A stretch of 38,859 bases of DNA from Gammaproteobacteria bacterium UBA7310. Lineage in GTDB: Bacteria > Pseudomonadota > Gammaproteobacteria > Pseudomonadales > Ketobacteraceae. Shown here one piece after another: positions 26,237 through 35,548 of this stretch (its first letter is position 1; each line of letters opens with the position of its first letter). The notes beneath the pieces were generated by a model, which saw only the letters and a program-made list of their open reading frames with translations, made no database searches and was not told the DNA's origin. The stretch covers positions 19,502-58,360 of the forward strand of contig DKQK01000049.1 in NCBI GenBank assembly GCA_002471665.1, in the 5' to 3' direction. Both the position numbers and the translations under genes were made by a program.

Positions 26237-27160
26237 GTGGAAGCAGCCTTGTCCCCGACAGAAAACGAAAATCATCGCCCAATAATTTCCTATTGCGTCA
26301 CCTGTATGAATCGGGGTGAGCAGTTGAAAAAGACGCTTGAATATAATCTTGAGATCATCAGGGAATATTCAGGCCAGGTAGAACTTTGCCTTGTGAATTT
26401 TATAAAAGATGCTGAAGGTGAGGCGATACACAATTGGTTGAAGGGGTTGGCTGGCCGCGAAGGTTTTCGCTATTTCTTCAGTAGAAATCTCACTGTATGG
26501 CATGCCTCGGTTGCAAAGAACACGGCCCACATGCAGGGAGCGGGATGTTTTTTGGTTAATTTGGACTGCGATAATTATCTGAGTCGCGGTCTGGTGGATG
26601 GCCTGCTGGGGCTGCCTGATGATGTGAGAGACAATACCGTGTTTTCCGGGTTTACAGGGGGATTTAGGGAGGAAATTACAAAACATAAAAGCAAGTCCGT
26701 CCGTCTACGGCAGGCGCTGGCCTGGTTACTGGCCTGTTTGAAGTCACGGCAGCCGGGTGTGCGCGGTGTCAAAAGAAAGCCTGTTTTATTACGCAGTGTT
26801 CGGCAGGGATCAGACCGCCATTTCAATGGAACCTATGGGCACATTGGTTTACCCGCCACACTATTCCATTACCTGGGTGGATATGATGAATCGTTGCCGC
26901 CTATGGGCGGGCAGGATAAGAACCTGTTGTGGCGGGCCTACAATATAGCGGGGGTTACCCTGACCCATATTCCTGTGCCTCAGGATTGTATTCCGGTTGA
27001 GAATACCAAAATAGAATCCATGAAACACACGGATCTTAGCAGTGGCTGGTCCCAGCTTCAGCTTGAAGGTACGGCGCTGACATTGAATGCGATACGTGAC
27101 CGGCGTCTTATCGCAAATAACGGATGCCCGGGCGGAGTTGCGGTGGAGAAATGTAAATGA
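26237..27160 (+). CDS. GT-A glycosyltransferase, with a GT7-like C-terminal motif
   Basis: 307 residues. Starts with IISYCVTCMNRGEQL, the nucleotide-binding strand of GT-A enzymes, and has the DXD motif as DCD at 110-112 in FLVNLDCDNYLS. Near the end GGYDESLPPMGGQDKNLLWR (214-233) is like the C-terminal motif of galactosyltransferase / chondroitin-synthase type enzymes (GT7, GT27). A basic insert (~143-190) lies between. Sugar and acceptor unknown. The GTG start lies three bases after the msbA stop; a TTG four codons later has AGGTGG eight bases before it and may be the true start. Base composition looks more AT-rich than in the housekeeping flanks. Confidence 0.78.
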   Translation: MEAALSPTENENHRPIISYCVTCMNRGEQLKKTLEYNLEIIREYSGQVELCLVNFIKDAEGEAIHNWLKGLAGREGFRYFFSRNLTVWHASVAKNTAHMQGAGCFLVNLDCDNYLSRGLVDGLLGLPDDVRDNTVFSGFTGGFREEITKHKSKSVRLRQALAWLLACLKSRQPGVRGVKRKPVLLRSVRQGSDRHFNGTYGHIGLPATLFHYLGGYDESLPPMGGQDKNLLWRAYNIAGVTLTHIPVPQDCIPVENTKIESMKHTDLSSGWSQLQLEGTALTLNAIRDRRLIANNGCPGGVAVEKCK

Positions 27161-27228
27161 TTTACTTAAGGGATTGTGTGCGGGGTAAGGTTAATGTCAA
27201 ACAAAGTAACGATTCAGGTTAATCGGGT

Positions 27229-28404
27229 TTGAATATTCTTCATGTGGTGCGAGACTTTTCACCGCTGTCTCAGACATTCGTATACGATCTGATCTGCAAC
27301 CTGTCGCAGAGTGAAACCTTGTCCCCTAAGGTCTTGTACTATCGTAACAGGATGCTGGAGCAAGAAAGGCCACTTGATAACGTACACTCCTGCAAATTGG
27401 TAGAAGAGGAATCCATTCTTCGATTGGAACGGCTGTGGTTGAAGTTGCGCAACCGGAGCTGGCGTGCGCTTGCATTCTCCCGATATATCGAAAAAGAGAA
27501 CGTAGATCTTATTCACTGTCATTTTGCCTGGTGTTTGTGGGAATGCTTCGAGCGCTTTGATCAGGCGTCTGTGTTGAAACGGCCCATGTTGGTGTCCGTG
27601 CATGGTACGGACATAAGCAAAAAAATGTGTCATGGCAATCATCTGGCAAAGTTTGAATTGATGGCAAGCAAGCCCAACCTGTTCTTTGCTGCCACTACCC
27701 CGTTTTTGATGCACTCATTGTTGGCATTGGGGGTGAAGAAAGAAAAAATCTTTATCATTCCAAACGCACTTAACCCGCTGTTTCTGGCCCCTGCCACCAC
27801 AGCCTCTACCCCACCTGGCAGTGCTGGCTTCAGAGTGGCGTGCAATGCCCGTTTCGTGCCCTGGAAAGGTCACCGCTTTCTGATCGAGGGCTTTGCCCGG
27901 TTTGTTAACGAAGTTAATGATAATGCGGAACTTACATTGATTGGCGAGGGTGAAACAGAGCAGCAGGTGAAGGAGCAAGTGCAACGGTTGGGATTGGAGC
28001 AAAAGGTTCGATTTCTGGGGGCGGTTCCCCACGCCCACATTCCTCAAATTGTGGGCAGTCAGGACGCGTATGTACAACCGTCCATCAAGGATGAGAGCAC
28101 AGGGCAGGTGGAAACCTTTGGCATTGCCGCATTGGAAGCGGTTGCGCTGGGTGTTCCTGTGGTGGTAACGGATCAAGGTGGTTTACCCTATGTTGTTGGG
28201 GAAAGTAATGAGTTTGCCCGAATAGTTGCCCAGCAATCGGCGGACGCGATATTCGGTGAGCTGGCTGCGATTTATCGTGCCGGAGACTTGAAAGCCCGTA
28301 TGCGTCCCTACTCGCGTTCGCGGGCCGCGCAATACTCGCAGGAAAGGCAGTTGGAGTCCTGTCACTCCGTCTATGAGGAGATCAGTCGCCGCTGTGTCAG
28401 GTGA
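27229..28404 (+). CDS. Glycosyltransferase family 4 protein
   Basis: GT-B sugar transferase, 391 residues. Seen: ILHVVRDFSPLSQTFVYDL at the start, DLIHCHFAW, SVHGTDIS, IIPNAL, the donor-domain strand CNARFVPWKGHRFLIEG, LIGEGETEQQ, and EX7E in VETFGIAALEAVALGVPVV. It resembles colanic acid / exopolysaccharide type GT4 proteins. TTG start: an in-frame stop lies two codons upstream and the N-terminal strand begins at once, so no other start fits. Third gene of the rightward msbA set after a 68-base gap; it converges on the ligase gene with a four-base gap. Confidence 0.88.
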   Translation: MNILHVVRDFSPLSQTFVYDLICNLSQSETLSPKVLYYRNRMLEQERPLDNVHSCKLVEEESILRLERLWLKLRNRSWRALAFSRYIEKENVDLIHCHFAWCLWECFERFDQASVLKRPMLVSVHGTDISKKMCHGNHLAKFELMASKPNLFFAATTPFLMHSLLALGVKKEKIFIIPNALNPLFLAPATTASTPPGSAGFRVACNARFVPWKGHRFLIEGFARFVNEVNDNAELTLIGEGETEQQVKEQVQRLGLEQKVRFLGAVPHAHIPQIVGSQDAYVQPSIKDESTGQVETFGIAALEAVALGVPVVVTDQGGLPYVVGESNEFARIVAQQSADAIFGELAAIYRAGDLKARMRPYSRSRAAQYSQERQLESCHSVYEEISRRCVR

Positions 28405-28408
28405 TGTT

Positions 28409-29716
28409 TTATGGAGGGCCTTGGTTTGCTTTAACCGATGTGGTGCCGAATCGATAACCGCTTGCGTTCAGTAACGCCGCACTGCAAATACCAAAAAGCA
28501 GGACGCCGGTTTTATAAAACATAAAGGATTCAAATATATTGGCAACCAGCCAGAGTGTGCCGGCTGTCAGCATGAAAGACGAAACGTCAGCAACACCGTT
28601 CTTACGACAACCGGAAGTGATGGTCGCAACAAGCCAGCCGTACAGGCACAGAACTAAGGTGAAGCCAATAATGCCGTTGTTGACCAGGGTTTCCAAATAG
28701 CTGTTGTGCAGGTGGCCGAATTGGCTGCGTATCGTATCCGGGAGTACCTTGGATTCTTTTATGGCCAGCAGTTTTCCGTTCTCCCCCCAGCCCAGCCACG
28801 GGCTTTGCTTGAACCAATGCAACCCCTCCACCCAGCTGTGCAGGCGTATGCCAGAGTTTGAGCGGGTTGAAATATCCTCCAGATTACCTGTCAAAAGGGC
28901 GTCAGCAGCATCAAATGCACCTTGCCAGCGTTGAGAAAATGTGTCTGACAGAAAGAGCGCTGAGCTGCTGAGGCAGGCGACAAGCAACACGATGACTCCC
29001 GTTTTGTGATTGCGTTTGTTTGCCCCGGGGGTGAGAAATAAGCGATGGATCAGAAGCGCTGCCATGCCAATAAAAAGCCCGAGAAGAACGCCACGGGTAT
29101 TGGTGATCGCAATAATGCTGATGCAGTAGGCACTCACCGCTGTAAACGCCATAATGATTTTCGAGCTTGAATTGTCAAAGTGCCGGCGGGCGCGATTGAA
29201 AAATACGAGCAATGCTATCAATAAGGTCGCAAACATCAACGCCGGATGCTGTGCGTTGCGTAGTCCAAACCCTGATCGTTTGGCTTCGATAAACTCAGAT
29301 AGCCCCTCGCCACGGGTAAAAGGCATGATGCAGAGGCCAACAAAAAACACAAACAAGAGCATCCAGGGAGCGCGATTGTTGGCTTGCAGTATCCAGGCAA
29401 TGGGAATAAACAAAAACAGATAACCCAGCCGTTTAAAGTCCGGGTCCGACTCCGCGTATTGGGGAAAATTGTTCTTGCAAACCATCCAGGAGGCTATCTG
29501 TATCAATATCGCGGCACCGAATAGGAAGAAAGCCGGGCTGCGCCAGATTTGTGGCAGATGCCACAGTATGCTGATGATGCTGGTGATCAGAAACAGCTTG
29601 AAGGCGGGTTGGCCCAGAGTGGGATTGTTAAAGTAGAGAAAGGTACTGCAGTACATCAAGTACAGAGAAAACAGGTTAAGATGTTTTTTGATTTCAGTCC
29701 CGGTCAAAGCGCTCAT
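28409..29716 (-). CDS. O-antigen ligase / Wzy_C family membrane protein (WaaL-type)
   Basis: Integral inner-membrane protein of 435 residues with about twelve helices. Such proteins join an O-polymer from undecaprenyl diphosphate to lipid A-core on the periplasmic side (WaaL) or polymerise repeats (Wzy); the two are hard to separate by sequence. Seen: TRGVLLGLFIG, then a large loop with SGIRLHSWVEGLHW, SPWLGWGENG and the His motif GHLHNSYLETLVNNGIIG; the Arg and His correspond to residues needed in WaaL. Context with msbA, waaA and core transferases favours a ligase. Leftward, with an extended -10 promoter predicted about 90 bases upstream and its stop four bases from the convergent GT4 gene. 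Confidence 0.85.
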   Translation of the reverse strand: MSALTGTEIKKHLNLFSLYLMYCSTFLYFNNPTLGQPAFKLFLITSIISILWHLPQIWRSPAFFLFGAAILIQIASWMVCKNNFPQYAESDPDFKRLGYLFLFIPIAWILQANNRAPWMLLFVFFVGLCIMPFTRGEGLSEFIEAKRSGFGLRNAQHPALMFATLLIALLVFFNRARRHFDNSSSKIIMAFTAVSAYCISIIAITNTRGVLLGLFIGMAALLIHRLFLTPGANKRNHKTGVIVLLVACLSSSALFLSDTFSQRWQGAFDAADALLTGNLEDISTRSNSGIRLHSWVEGLHWFKQSPWLGWGENGKLLAIKESKVLPDTIRSQFGHLHNSYLETLVNNGIIGFTLVLCLYGWLVATITSGCRKNGVADVSSFMLTAGTLWLVANIFESFMFYKTGVLLFGICSAALLNASGYRFGTTSVKANQGPP

Positions 29717-29802
29717 GCGTATGCTGTCTGCTTAAAATAGTGATGATGAATACCAGCTTGATCGGAACCGCAATGCAGGCGTTTTCAGACCAATGTGTGC
29801 GG

Positions 29803-29811
29803 ATTATATCA
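29803..29811 (-). promoter_or_regulatory. Extended -10 promoter of the O-antigen ligase gene
   Basis: On the minus strand TGATATAAT is a perfect extended -10 (TGN plus TATAAT). The -35 region is poor, as is common with this promoter type. It implies a leader of roughly 80 bases and allows the ligase to be expressed separately from the GT25 gene. Confidence 0.5.
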
Positions 29812-29874
29812 ATAACCCTGGTTGTCTGGATACTGTATGCGGACATTCAGATTGTGCCGGTTAGGCAGGTAGTA

Positions 29875-30672
29875 TCAGTGTCTCAGGCGTTCGCTACGGC
29901 CGGGAGTTGACGTGGGTTTAGTGGCCGGTGTCAGTTCACTACGATGTCGCAGATTGTACCAGCGCCGCATCACACTCCGAAACAACTTATACAAGCGCCA
30001 GCCCACCGTAACCGAAAGCCTCTTGTCAATGCCTCCTTTGGTTTTGGTAATGTTCGATGGCCCGCCCAACTCGTAAATGGCGTGGGGTTCAATGCCGTAA
30101 CAATTGAAGTCGAACACAAAAAAGCTGTCATAAAAACTGTCGATGGGCATAAAGATACGGGCGCCGGATTTCACGATCCTGCGCATGCCTTCACGGTTCA
30201 CAATGTAGCCCTGAGTGCCCAGGGAGCCTCGAATGGGGCGTACCAGATTGAATTGATCATTCAGCGCCTGCACTACCTTGCGCTTGCGGATCTTCAAGGC
30301 CATCAGGCGCACCAGATGTGCGGTGTCATCCAGTTCCAGAATGCGCCGCATGGCGTCCCCCAGGCCTGGTTCAGCAACTACGTCGTCTTCAAGCAGCGCC
30401 ACGTGGGATAGGCCGTTTTCATAAGCCTGCTTGATCAAACGGTAATGAGACAGATAGCAGCCTACCTCGGAGGAGGTCAATTTGGCGCGACGGTGCACTA
30501 GCGCCAGCTTCTGCGATAATTTTTCGCCGGGCTGCAGTGGGGGCATGGCGTGACGACCGTCAATCGCGCGCGAAATTTCGGCATCGAAACCTTCTGCGAG
30601 CAAGGTTTTCTGCAGCGCCAAGGCGACGGGGTTATCAGGATTGAGCGCGATGATCCAGGCTTTAAGTGGCAT
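29875..30672 (-). CDS. Glycosyltransferase family 25 protein (LPS biosynthesis)
   Basis: 265 residues from the ATG at MPLKAWIIAL; the frame is open 22 codons further, but the GT25 fold starts with this strand. GT25 enzymes, such as LPS galactosyltransferases of Neisseria and Haemophilus, add beta-linked hexoses to the core. Seen: SSEVGCYLSHYRLIKQA, the acidic donor motif VALLEDDVV (Glu95-Asp97), GTQGYIVNREG and DSFYDSFFVF. The C-terminal ~45 residues are very basic, suggesting contact with the inner membrane. Leftward, followed by the ligase gene after a 158-base gap; divergent from waaA. Confidence 0.88.
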   Translation of the reverse strand: MPLKAWIIALNPDNPVALALQKTLLAEGFDAEISRAIDGRHAMPPLQPGEKLSQKLALVHRRAKLTSSEVGCYLSHYRLIKQAYENGLSHVALLEDDVVAEPGLGDAMRRILELDDTAHLVRLMALKIRKRKVVQALNDQFNLVRPIRGSLGTQGYIVNREGMRRIVKSGARIFMPIDSFYDSFFVFDFNCYGIEPHAIYELGGPSNITKTKGGIDKRLSVTVGWRLYKLFRSVMRRWYNLRHRSELTPATKPTSTPGRSERLRH

Positions 30673-30772
30673 GATGTAAACAATATTGGAAATATTTATG
30701 TTAATGGGGTGGCAGTATCGATAGTTATTTGGTGTCACGCAAGCGGTGGTAAAAAATTATTGAGGCAATCAC

Positions 30773-30801
30773 TTGGGCCTCCTCCGGGCAACCATTATAC
30801 T
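30773..30801 (+). promoter_or_regulatory. Predicted promoter of waaA
   Basis: TTGGGC (30773-30778) and TATACT (30796-30801) with a 17-base spacer. Transcription would begin near 30808, about 23 bases before the waaA ATG. Confidence 0.6.
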
Positions 30802-30830
30802 GCCAGGTACCATCATAATCTGGATCGAAA

Positions 30831-32117
30831 ATGCTTACCCGTTGGCTATACACTCTGGCATTTTACCTTGCTGTTCCAATTCTGCTGCTGCGTTTGCGCA
30901 AAAGAGTGAAGAAGAATCCTGCTTACCGGGAGCGCGTTGCCGAGCGCTTCGGCCTCTATCCGCCGGGCAAGCCACTGCAGGGTGCCTTATGGTTCCACAC
31001 TGTATCGGTGGGCGAATTCCTGGCGGCAAAACCCCTGATTGATCGAATTGCCCAGAGCTATCCGAATGCCCCGATTCTGATCACCACCATGACACCAACG
31101 GGCTCGGAGCGGGTGCAACAGGCCTATTCGGAGCTGCTTGCCAGCGGCAGAATTCATCACGTCTACCTGCCGTACGACCTGCCGGATGCCCTTAATCGTT
31201 TCCTGAAACGCTTCAACCCCAAGCTGCTGGTGATCATGGAAACCGAGCTATGGCCCAACATGATCCACTTTACCCAGCGGCGGGGTGTTCCCATCATCGT
31301 GGCCAATGCCCGCCTGTCAGAAAAATCGGCCGAGGGCTATCGCAAGATTTTGCCCCTGTTCCGCCCCATGATGCGGGAAGTGGCCCTGATTGCGGCGCAG
31401 TCGGATGCCGATGGCGAGCGCTTCGTGGAGCTGGGGTTGCCACCGCGTCACCTGCAGGTAACCGGTACCATAAAATTCGACATGGACATCAAGCCGGATA
31501 CCCTGGCCGCGGCGCAGGCTTTGCGGGAATCCTGGGGTGGTTCGCGCAAGGTATTCATTGCGGCCAGCACCCACCAGGGTGAGGATGAGCAGGTATTGGA
31601 AGCCTATCTGTATTTGCGCAGTGAAGTGCCGGAATCGCTGTTGGTGCTGGTGCCCCGTCACCCGGAGCGGTTTGAGGATGTGGCGAAGCTGGTGGAGGCC
31701 CGTGGTCTGAACCTGAGCCGCATCAGCCAGCAGGAGCCGGTGACCCCGGAAACGGAAGTGGTGCTGGGGGATACCATGGGTGATCTGTTGACCCTGCTGG
31801 GGGCATCCGATGTGGCCTTTATCGGTGGTAGCCTGGTGCCGGTGGGCGGTCACAACATGCTGGAATCCCTGGCCATGGGGACACCGGCGTTAACCGGGCC
31901 TCACGTCTTCAATTTTCAGGTGGTGGCGCAGATGTTGGGGGAATTGGATGTTTTGAAGACAGTGACCACTCCGCTGGGGCTGGGTCAGGCGGTGGAATCC
32001 CTGTTCAAGAATGAAGAAGCCCGCTACGCCCTGGCCAAGCGGGGTAAGTGTGTGGTTGACGAAAACCGGGGCGCCATGGACCGTTTGTTTGGTCTGATTT
32101 GCCAACAGATAGTCTGA
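30831..32117 (+). CDS. waaA: 3-deoxy-D-manno-octulosonic acid (Kdo) transferase
   Basis: Membrane-anchored GT-B enzyme of 428 residues that moves Kdo from CMP-Kdo to lipid IVA, the first core step. An N-terminal hydrophobic anchor (~4-20) is followed by RVAERFG and FHTVSVGEF, where Glu62 corresponds to the catalytic base of the family. Then METELWPNM, VNARLSEKS-like ANARLSEKSAEGY, GTIKFD, and in the donor domain IAASTHQGEDE, LVPRHPERF, FIGGSLVPVGGHNMLES. The length is normal (E. coli about 425). Single gene with its own promoter; a hairpin with a T-run lies about 50 bases after the stop. WaaA also goes by kdtA. Confidence 0.97.
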   Translation: MLTRWLYTLAFYLAVPILLLRLRKRVKKNPAYRERVAERFGLYPPGKPLQGALWFHTVSVGEFLAAKPLIDRIAQSYPNAPILITTMTPTGSERVQQAYSELLASGRIHHVYLPYDLPDALNRFLKRFNPKLLVIMETELWPNMIHFTQRRGVPIIVANARLSEKSAEGYRKILPLFRPMMREVALIAAQSDADGERFVELGLPPRHLQVTGTIKFDMDIKPDTLAAAQALRESWGGSRKVFIAASTHQGEDEQVLEAYLYLRSEVPESLLVLVPRHPERFEDVAKLVEARGLNLSRISQQEPVTPETEVVLGDTMGDLLTLLGASDVAFIGGSLVPVGGHNMLESLAMGTPALTGPHVFNFQVVAQMLGELDVLKTVTTPLGLGQAVESLFKNEEARYALAKRGKCVVDENRGAMDRLFGLICQQIV

Positions 32118-32125
32118 GGGTTCGG

Positions 32126-32154
32126 TTGCTGCCATCTGGCACACTGGTTATAGT
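32126..32154 (+). promoter_or_regulatory. Predicted promoter of thiC
   Basis: TTGCTG (32126-32131) and TATAGT (32149-32154) with a 17-base spacer. The expected start of transcription, near 32161, lies just before the hairpin at 32170, leaving a thiC leader of about 90 bases. Confidence 0.4.
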
Positions 32155-32169
32155 TGCTGTTCAGCTTTA

Positions 32170-32195
32170 ACGGGAAAGATTCCCGTCCATTTTTT
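32170..32195 (+). terminator. Terminator-like hairpin between waaA and thiC
   Basis: A 7-bp stem ACGGGAA / TTCCCGT with a three-base loop, followed after CCA by six T residues. It can terminate waaA transcripts, or act as an attenuator if thiC is transcribed from the promoter just upstream. The three-base gap before the T-run makes it less than ideal. Confidence 0.55.
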
Positions 32196-32252
32196 GGAGA
32201 AACCCGGATAAATACAGCGGTTTTTACTCCACTTGCAACGATAGAGACCACC

Positions 32253-34142
<1,890 letters not shown>

Positions 34143-34258
34143 TGTCAATCCACAGGTGGTAAAAATAGTGAGCGCCTGAGCGTTGTTCTCGTGGGCTATA
34201 CTGACTAGCCTTAGGGTAATGCTTTAGTGCAGTTCGAAATCAGGTATCAGGTGTATTC

Positions 34259-34882
34259 ATGGATCGAAACGAAGGGCCCTGTTTTGGCCACGACGATGTG
34301 GAAGTGGCGGAAAAACGGCTGGTGTACGACGGCTTCTTTAAGATGCAACGCTATCGGTTGCGCCATCGGCTGATCGAAGGGGGCTGGAGCCGAGAGCTTA
34401 CCCGGGAGTGCTTTGATCGTGGCCCATCGGTAGGGGTGTTGCTGTACGACCCCTACAAAGATGCGGTGGTGTTGCTGGAGCAATTTCGTGTTGGCGCCCT
34501 GGAAGCCAATGAGGGCCCCTGGCAGCTGGAGTTGGTGGCCGGTATTGTGGAGCCCGGTGAAACCCCGGAAGACGTGGTGCATCGCGAGGCCATAGAGGAA
34601 TCCGGCAGTGATGTGCTGGATCTGGAGTATATCTTTGAATACTACCCCAGCCCCGGAGGCTCCAACGAAAAGCTTCACCTGTATTGCGGTGGGGTGGATT
34701 CCACCGGTATTGGTGGTGTGCATGGCCTGGCGGAAGAAGGCGAGGACATCTGGGTGCAGGTGTTTTCACGGGAGGAGGCCTGGCATATTCTGCAGGAGAA
34801 CTACATTCACAACGCGGCCACGATCATTGCTCTGCAGTGGCTGCAAATGAACTATCAACGTTTACAGGAAAAGTGGCAGTAA
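34259..34882 (+). CDS. nudF: ADP-ribose pyrophosphatase
   Basis: Nudix hydrolase of 207 residues (E. coli NudF about 209) that splits ADP-ribose to AMP and ribose 5-phosphate. The Nudix box is GIVEPGETPEDVVHREAIEE followed by SG, with the metal-binding REXXEE. Upstream are VLLYDPYKDAVVLLEQFRVG and ending PWQLELVAG, as in ADP-ribose-specific members, and downstream YPSPGGSNEKLHLYCG. First gene of the conserved set nudF-yqiB-cpdA-yqiA-parE; the next gene begins seven bases after its stop. The start ATG has a weak AGGT site. Confidence 0.95.
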   Translation: MDRNEGPCFGHDDVEVAEKRLVYDGFFKMQRYRLRHRLIEGGWSRELTRECFDRGPSVGVLLYDPYKDAVVLLEQFRVGALEANEGPWQLELVAGIVEPGETPEDVVHREAIEESGSDVLDLEYIFEYYPSPGGSNEKLHLYCGGVDSTGIGGVHGLAEEGEDIWVQVFSREEAWHILQENYIHNAATIIALQWLQMNYQRLQEKWQ

Positions 34883-34889
34883 TCACTTG

Positions 34890-35333
34890 ATGAATCCCAA
34901 AAAAAAGAACTACATACCCAATCTCAGCAAGCTGATGAGTGATTGCGAAATCAATTACCATCGTCTTATGCGCCTGCTGCCTGAAATCGATGAGCAGGAG
35001 GAGTGGTGCTTTGGGGTGGATGCGGATTCAGAACAGCTCAGGCAGGTCAGTATTCATGTGGTGGAGCGCAGCAAGTACACCACCACCGTGGCGGTGGTAC
35101 AGGAATCGTTGCTGGAAGATTGGGTACCCAAACCCACGTTAACCGTCCGGCTATACCATGATGCCCAGATGGCTGAGGTACTGTCCTTTCAGCGCAACCG
35201 CTATATCCGGCAAAATTATCACTATCCCAACGAAAAAATGTTCCAGCCAGATGAAAAAGCTCAGCTCAATGCGTTCCTGGGGGAGTGGCTTGAGTTTTGT
35301 CTCAGGTCCGGACGGGCGCTGGTCAGGGTGTAA
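34890..35333 (+). CDS. yqiB: DUF1249-family protein YqiB
   Basis: 147 residues, cytoplasmic, of the DUF1249 family (E. coli YqiB about 140 residues); function unknown. Family features: YIPNLSKLMSDCEINYHRLM near the start, an acidic middle part, and LSFQRNRYIRQNYHYPNEKM with a tail LNAFLGEWLEFCL. A TTG directly before the ATG also fits the frame; I take the ATG. Always found between nudF and cpdA in gammaproteobacteria as far as I recall, which hints at a link to nucleotide turnover or simply shared expression. Confidence 0.92.
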   Translation: MNPKKKNYIPNLSKLMSDCEINYHRLMRLLPEIDEQEEWCFGVDADSEQLRQVSIHVVERSKYTTTVAVVQESLLEDWVPKPTLTVRLYHDAQMAEVLSFQRNRYIRQNYHYPNEKMFQPDEKAQLNAFLGEWLEFCLRSGRALVRV

Positions 35334-35360
35334 TGTGATGGGCTGCACAGAGTCGAAAAA

Positions 35361-35374
35361 TGTGAAAATTCACA
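35361..35374 (+). promoter_or_regulatory. CRP/Vfr-like inverted repeat upstream of cpdA
   Basis: TGTGAA-AA-TTCACA sits in the 215-base gap between yqiB and cpdA. The half-sites TGTGA / TCACA are those of CRP (Vfr in Pseudomonas), but the spacer is four bases instead of six. A TATACT at 35430-35435 with a poor -35 could be the promoter; the repeat would then centre near -74. Confidence 0.4.
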
Positions 35375-35548
35375 GAGAGTTGAGATCGATTTTGTTGCAA
35401 TGGAACCTGCCGGTCGTGTGAAAACCCGTTATACTGATCAGAATGCCGCCTGCTTTATACGCTTCACTGGTTGAGGTGTGTGCGGGGGCTGGCGGTTTAT
35501 AGGCTGGTAGTTTATAGCTATCTAATGACAAATAGAATGGATTGACCT

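Noticed and set aside
24251..30721. The 11-mer GGCAGTATCGA occurs at 24251-24261 and 30711-30721, both in divergent gaps of the glycan cluster, and resembles the ops element of RfaH (GGCGGTAGCGT).
   Set aside because: Exact 11-base matches are expected many times by chance in a window this size, three positions differ from ops, and the copy at 30711 lies upstream of the predicted waaA promoter and so would not be in its transcript.
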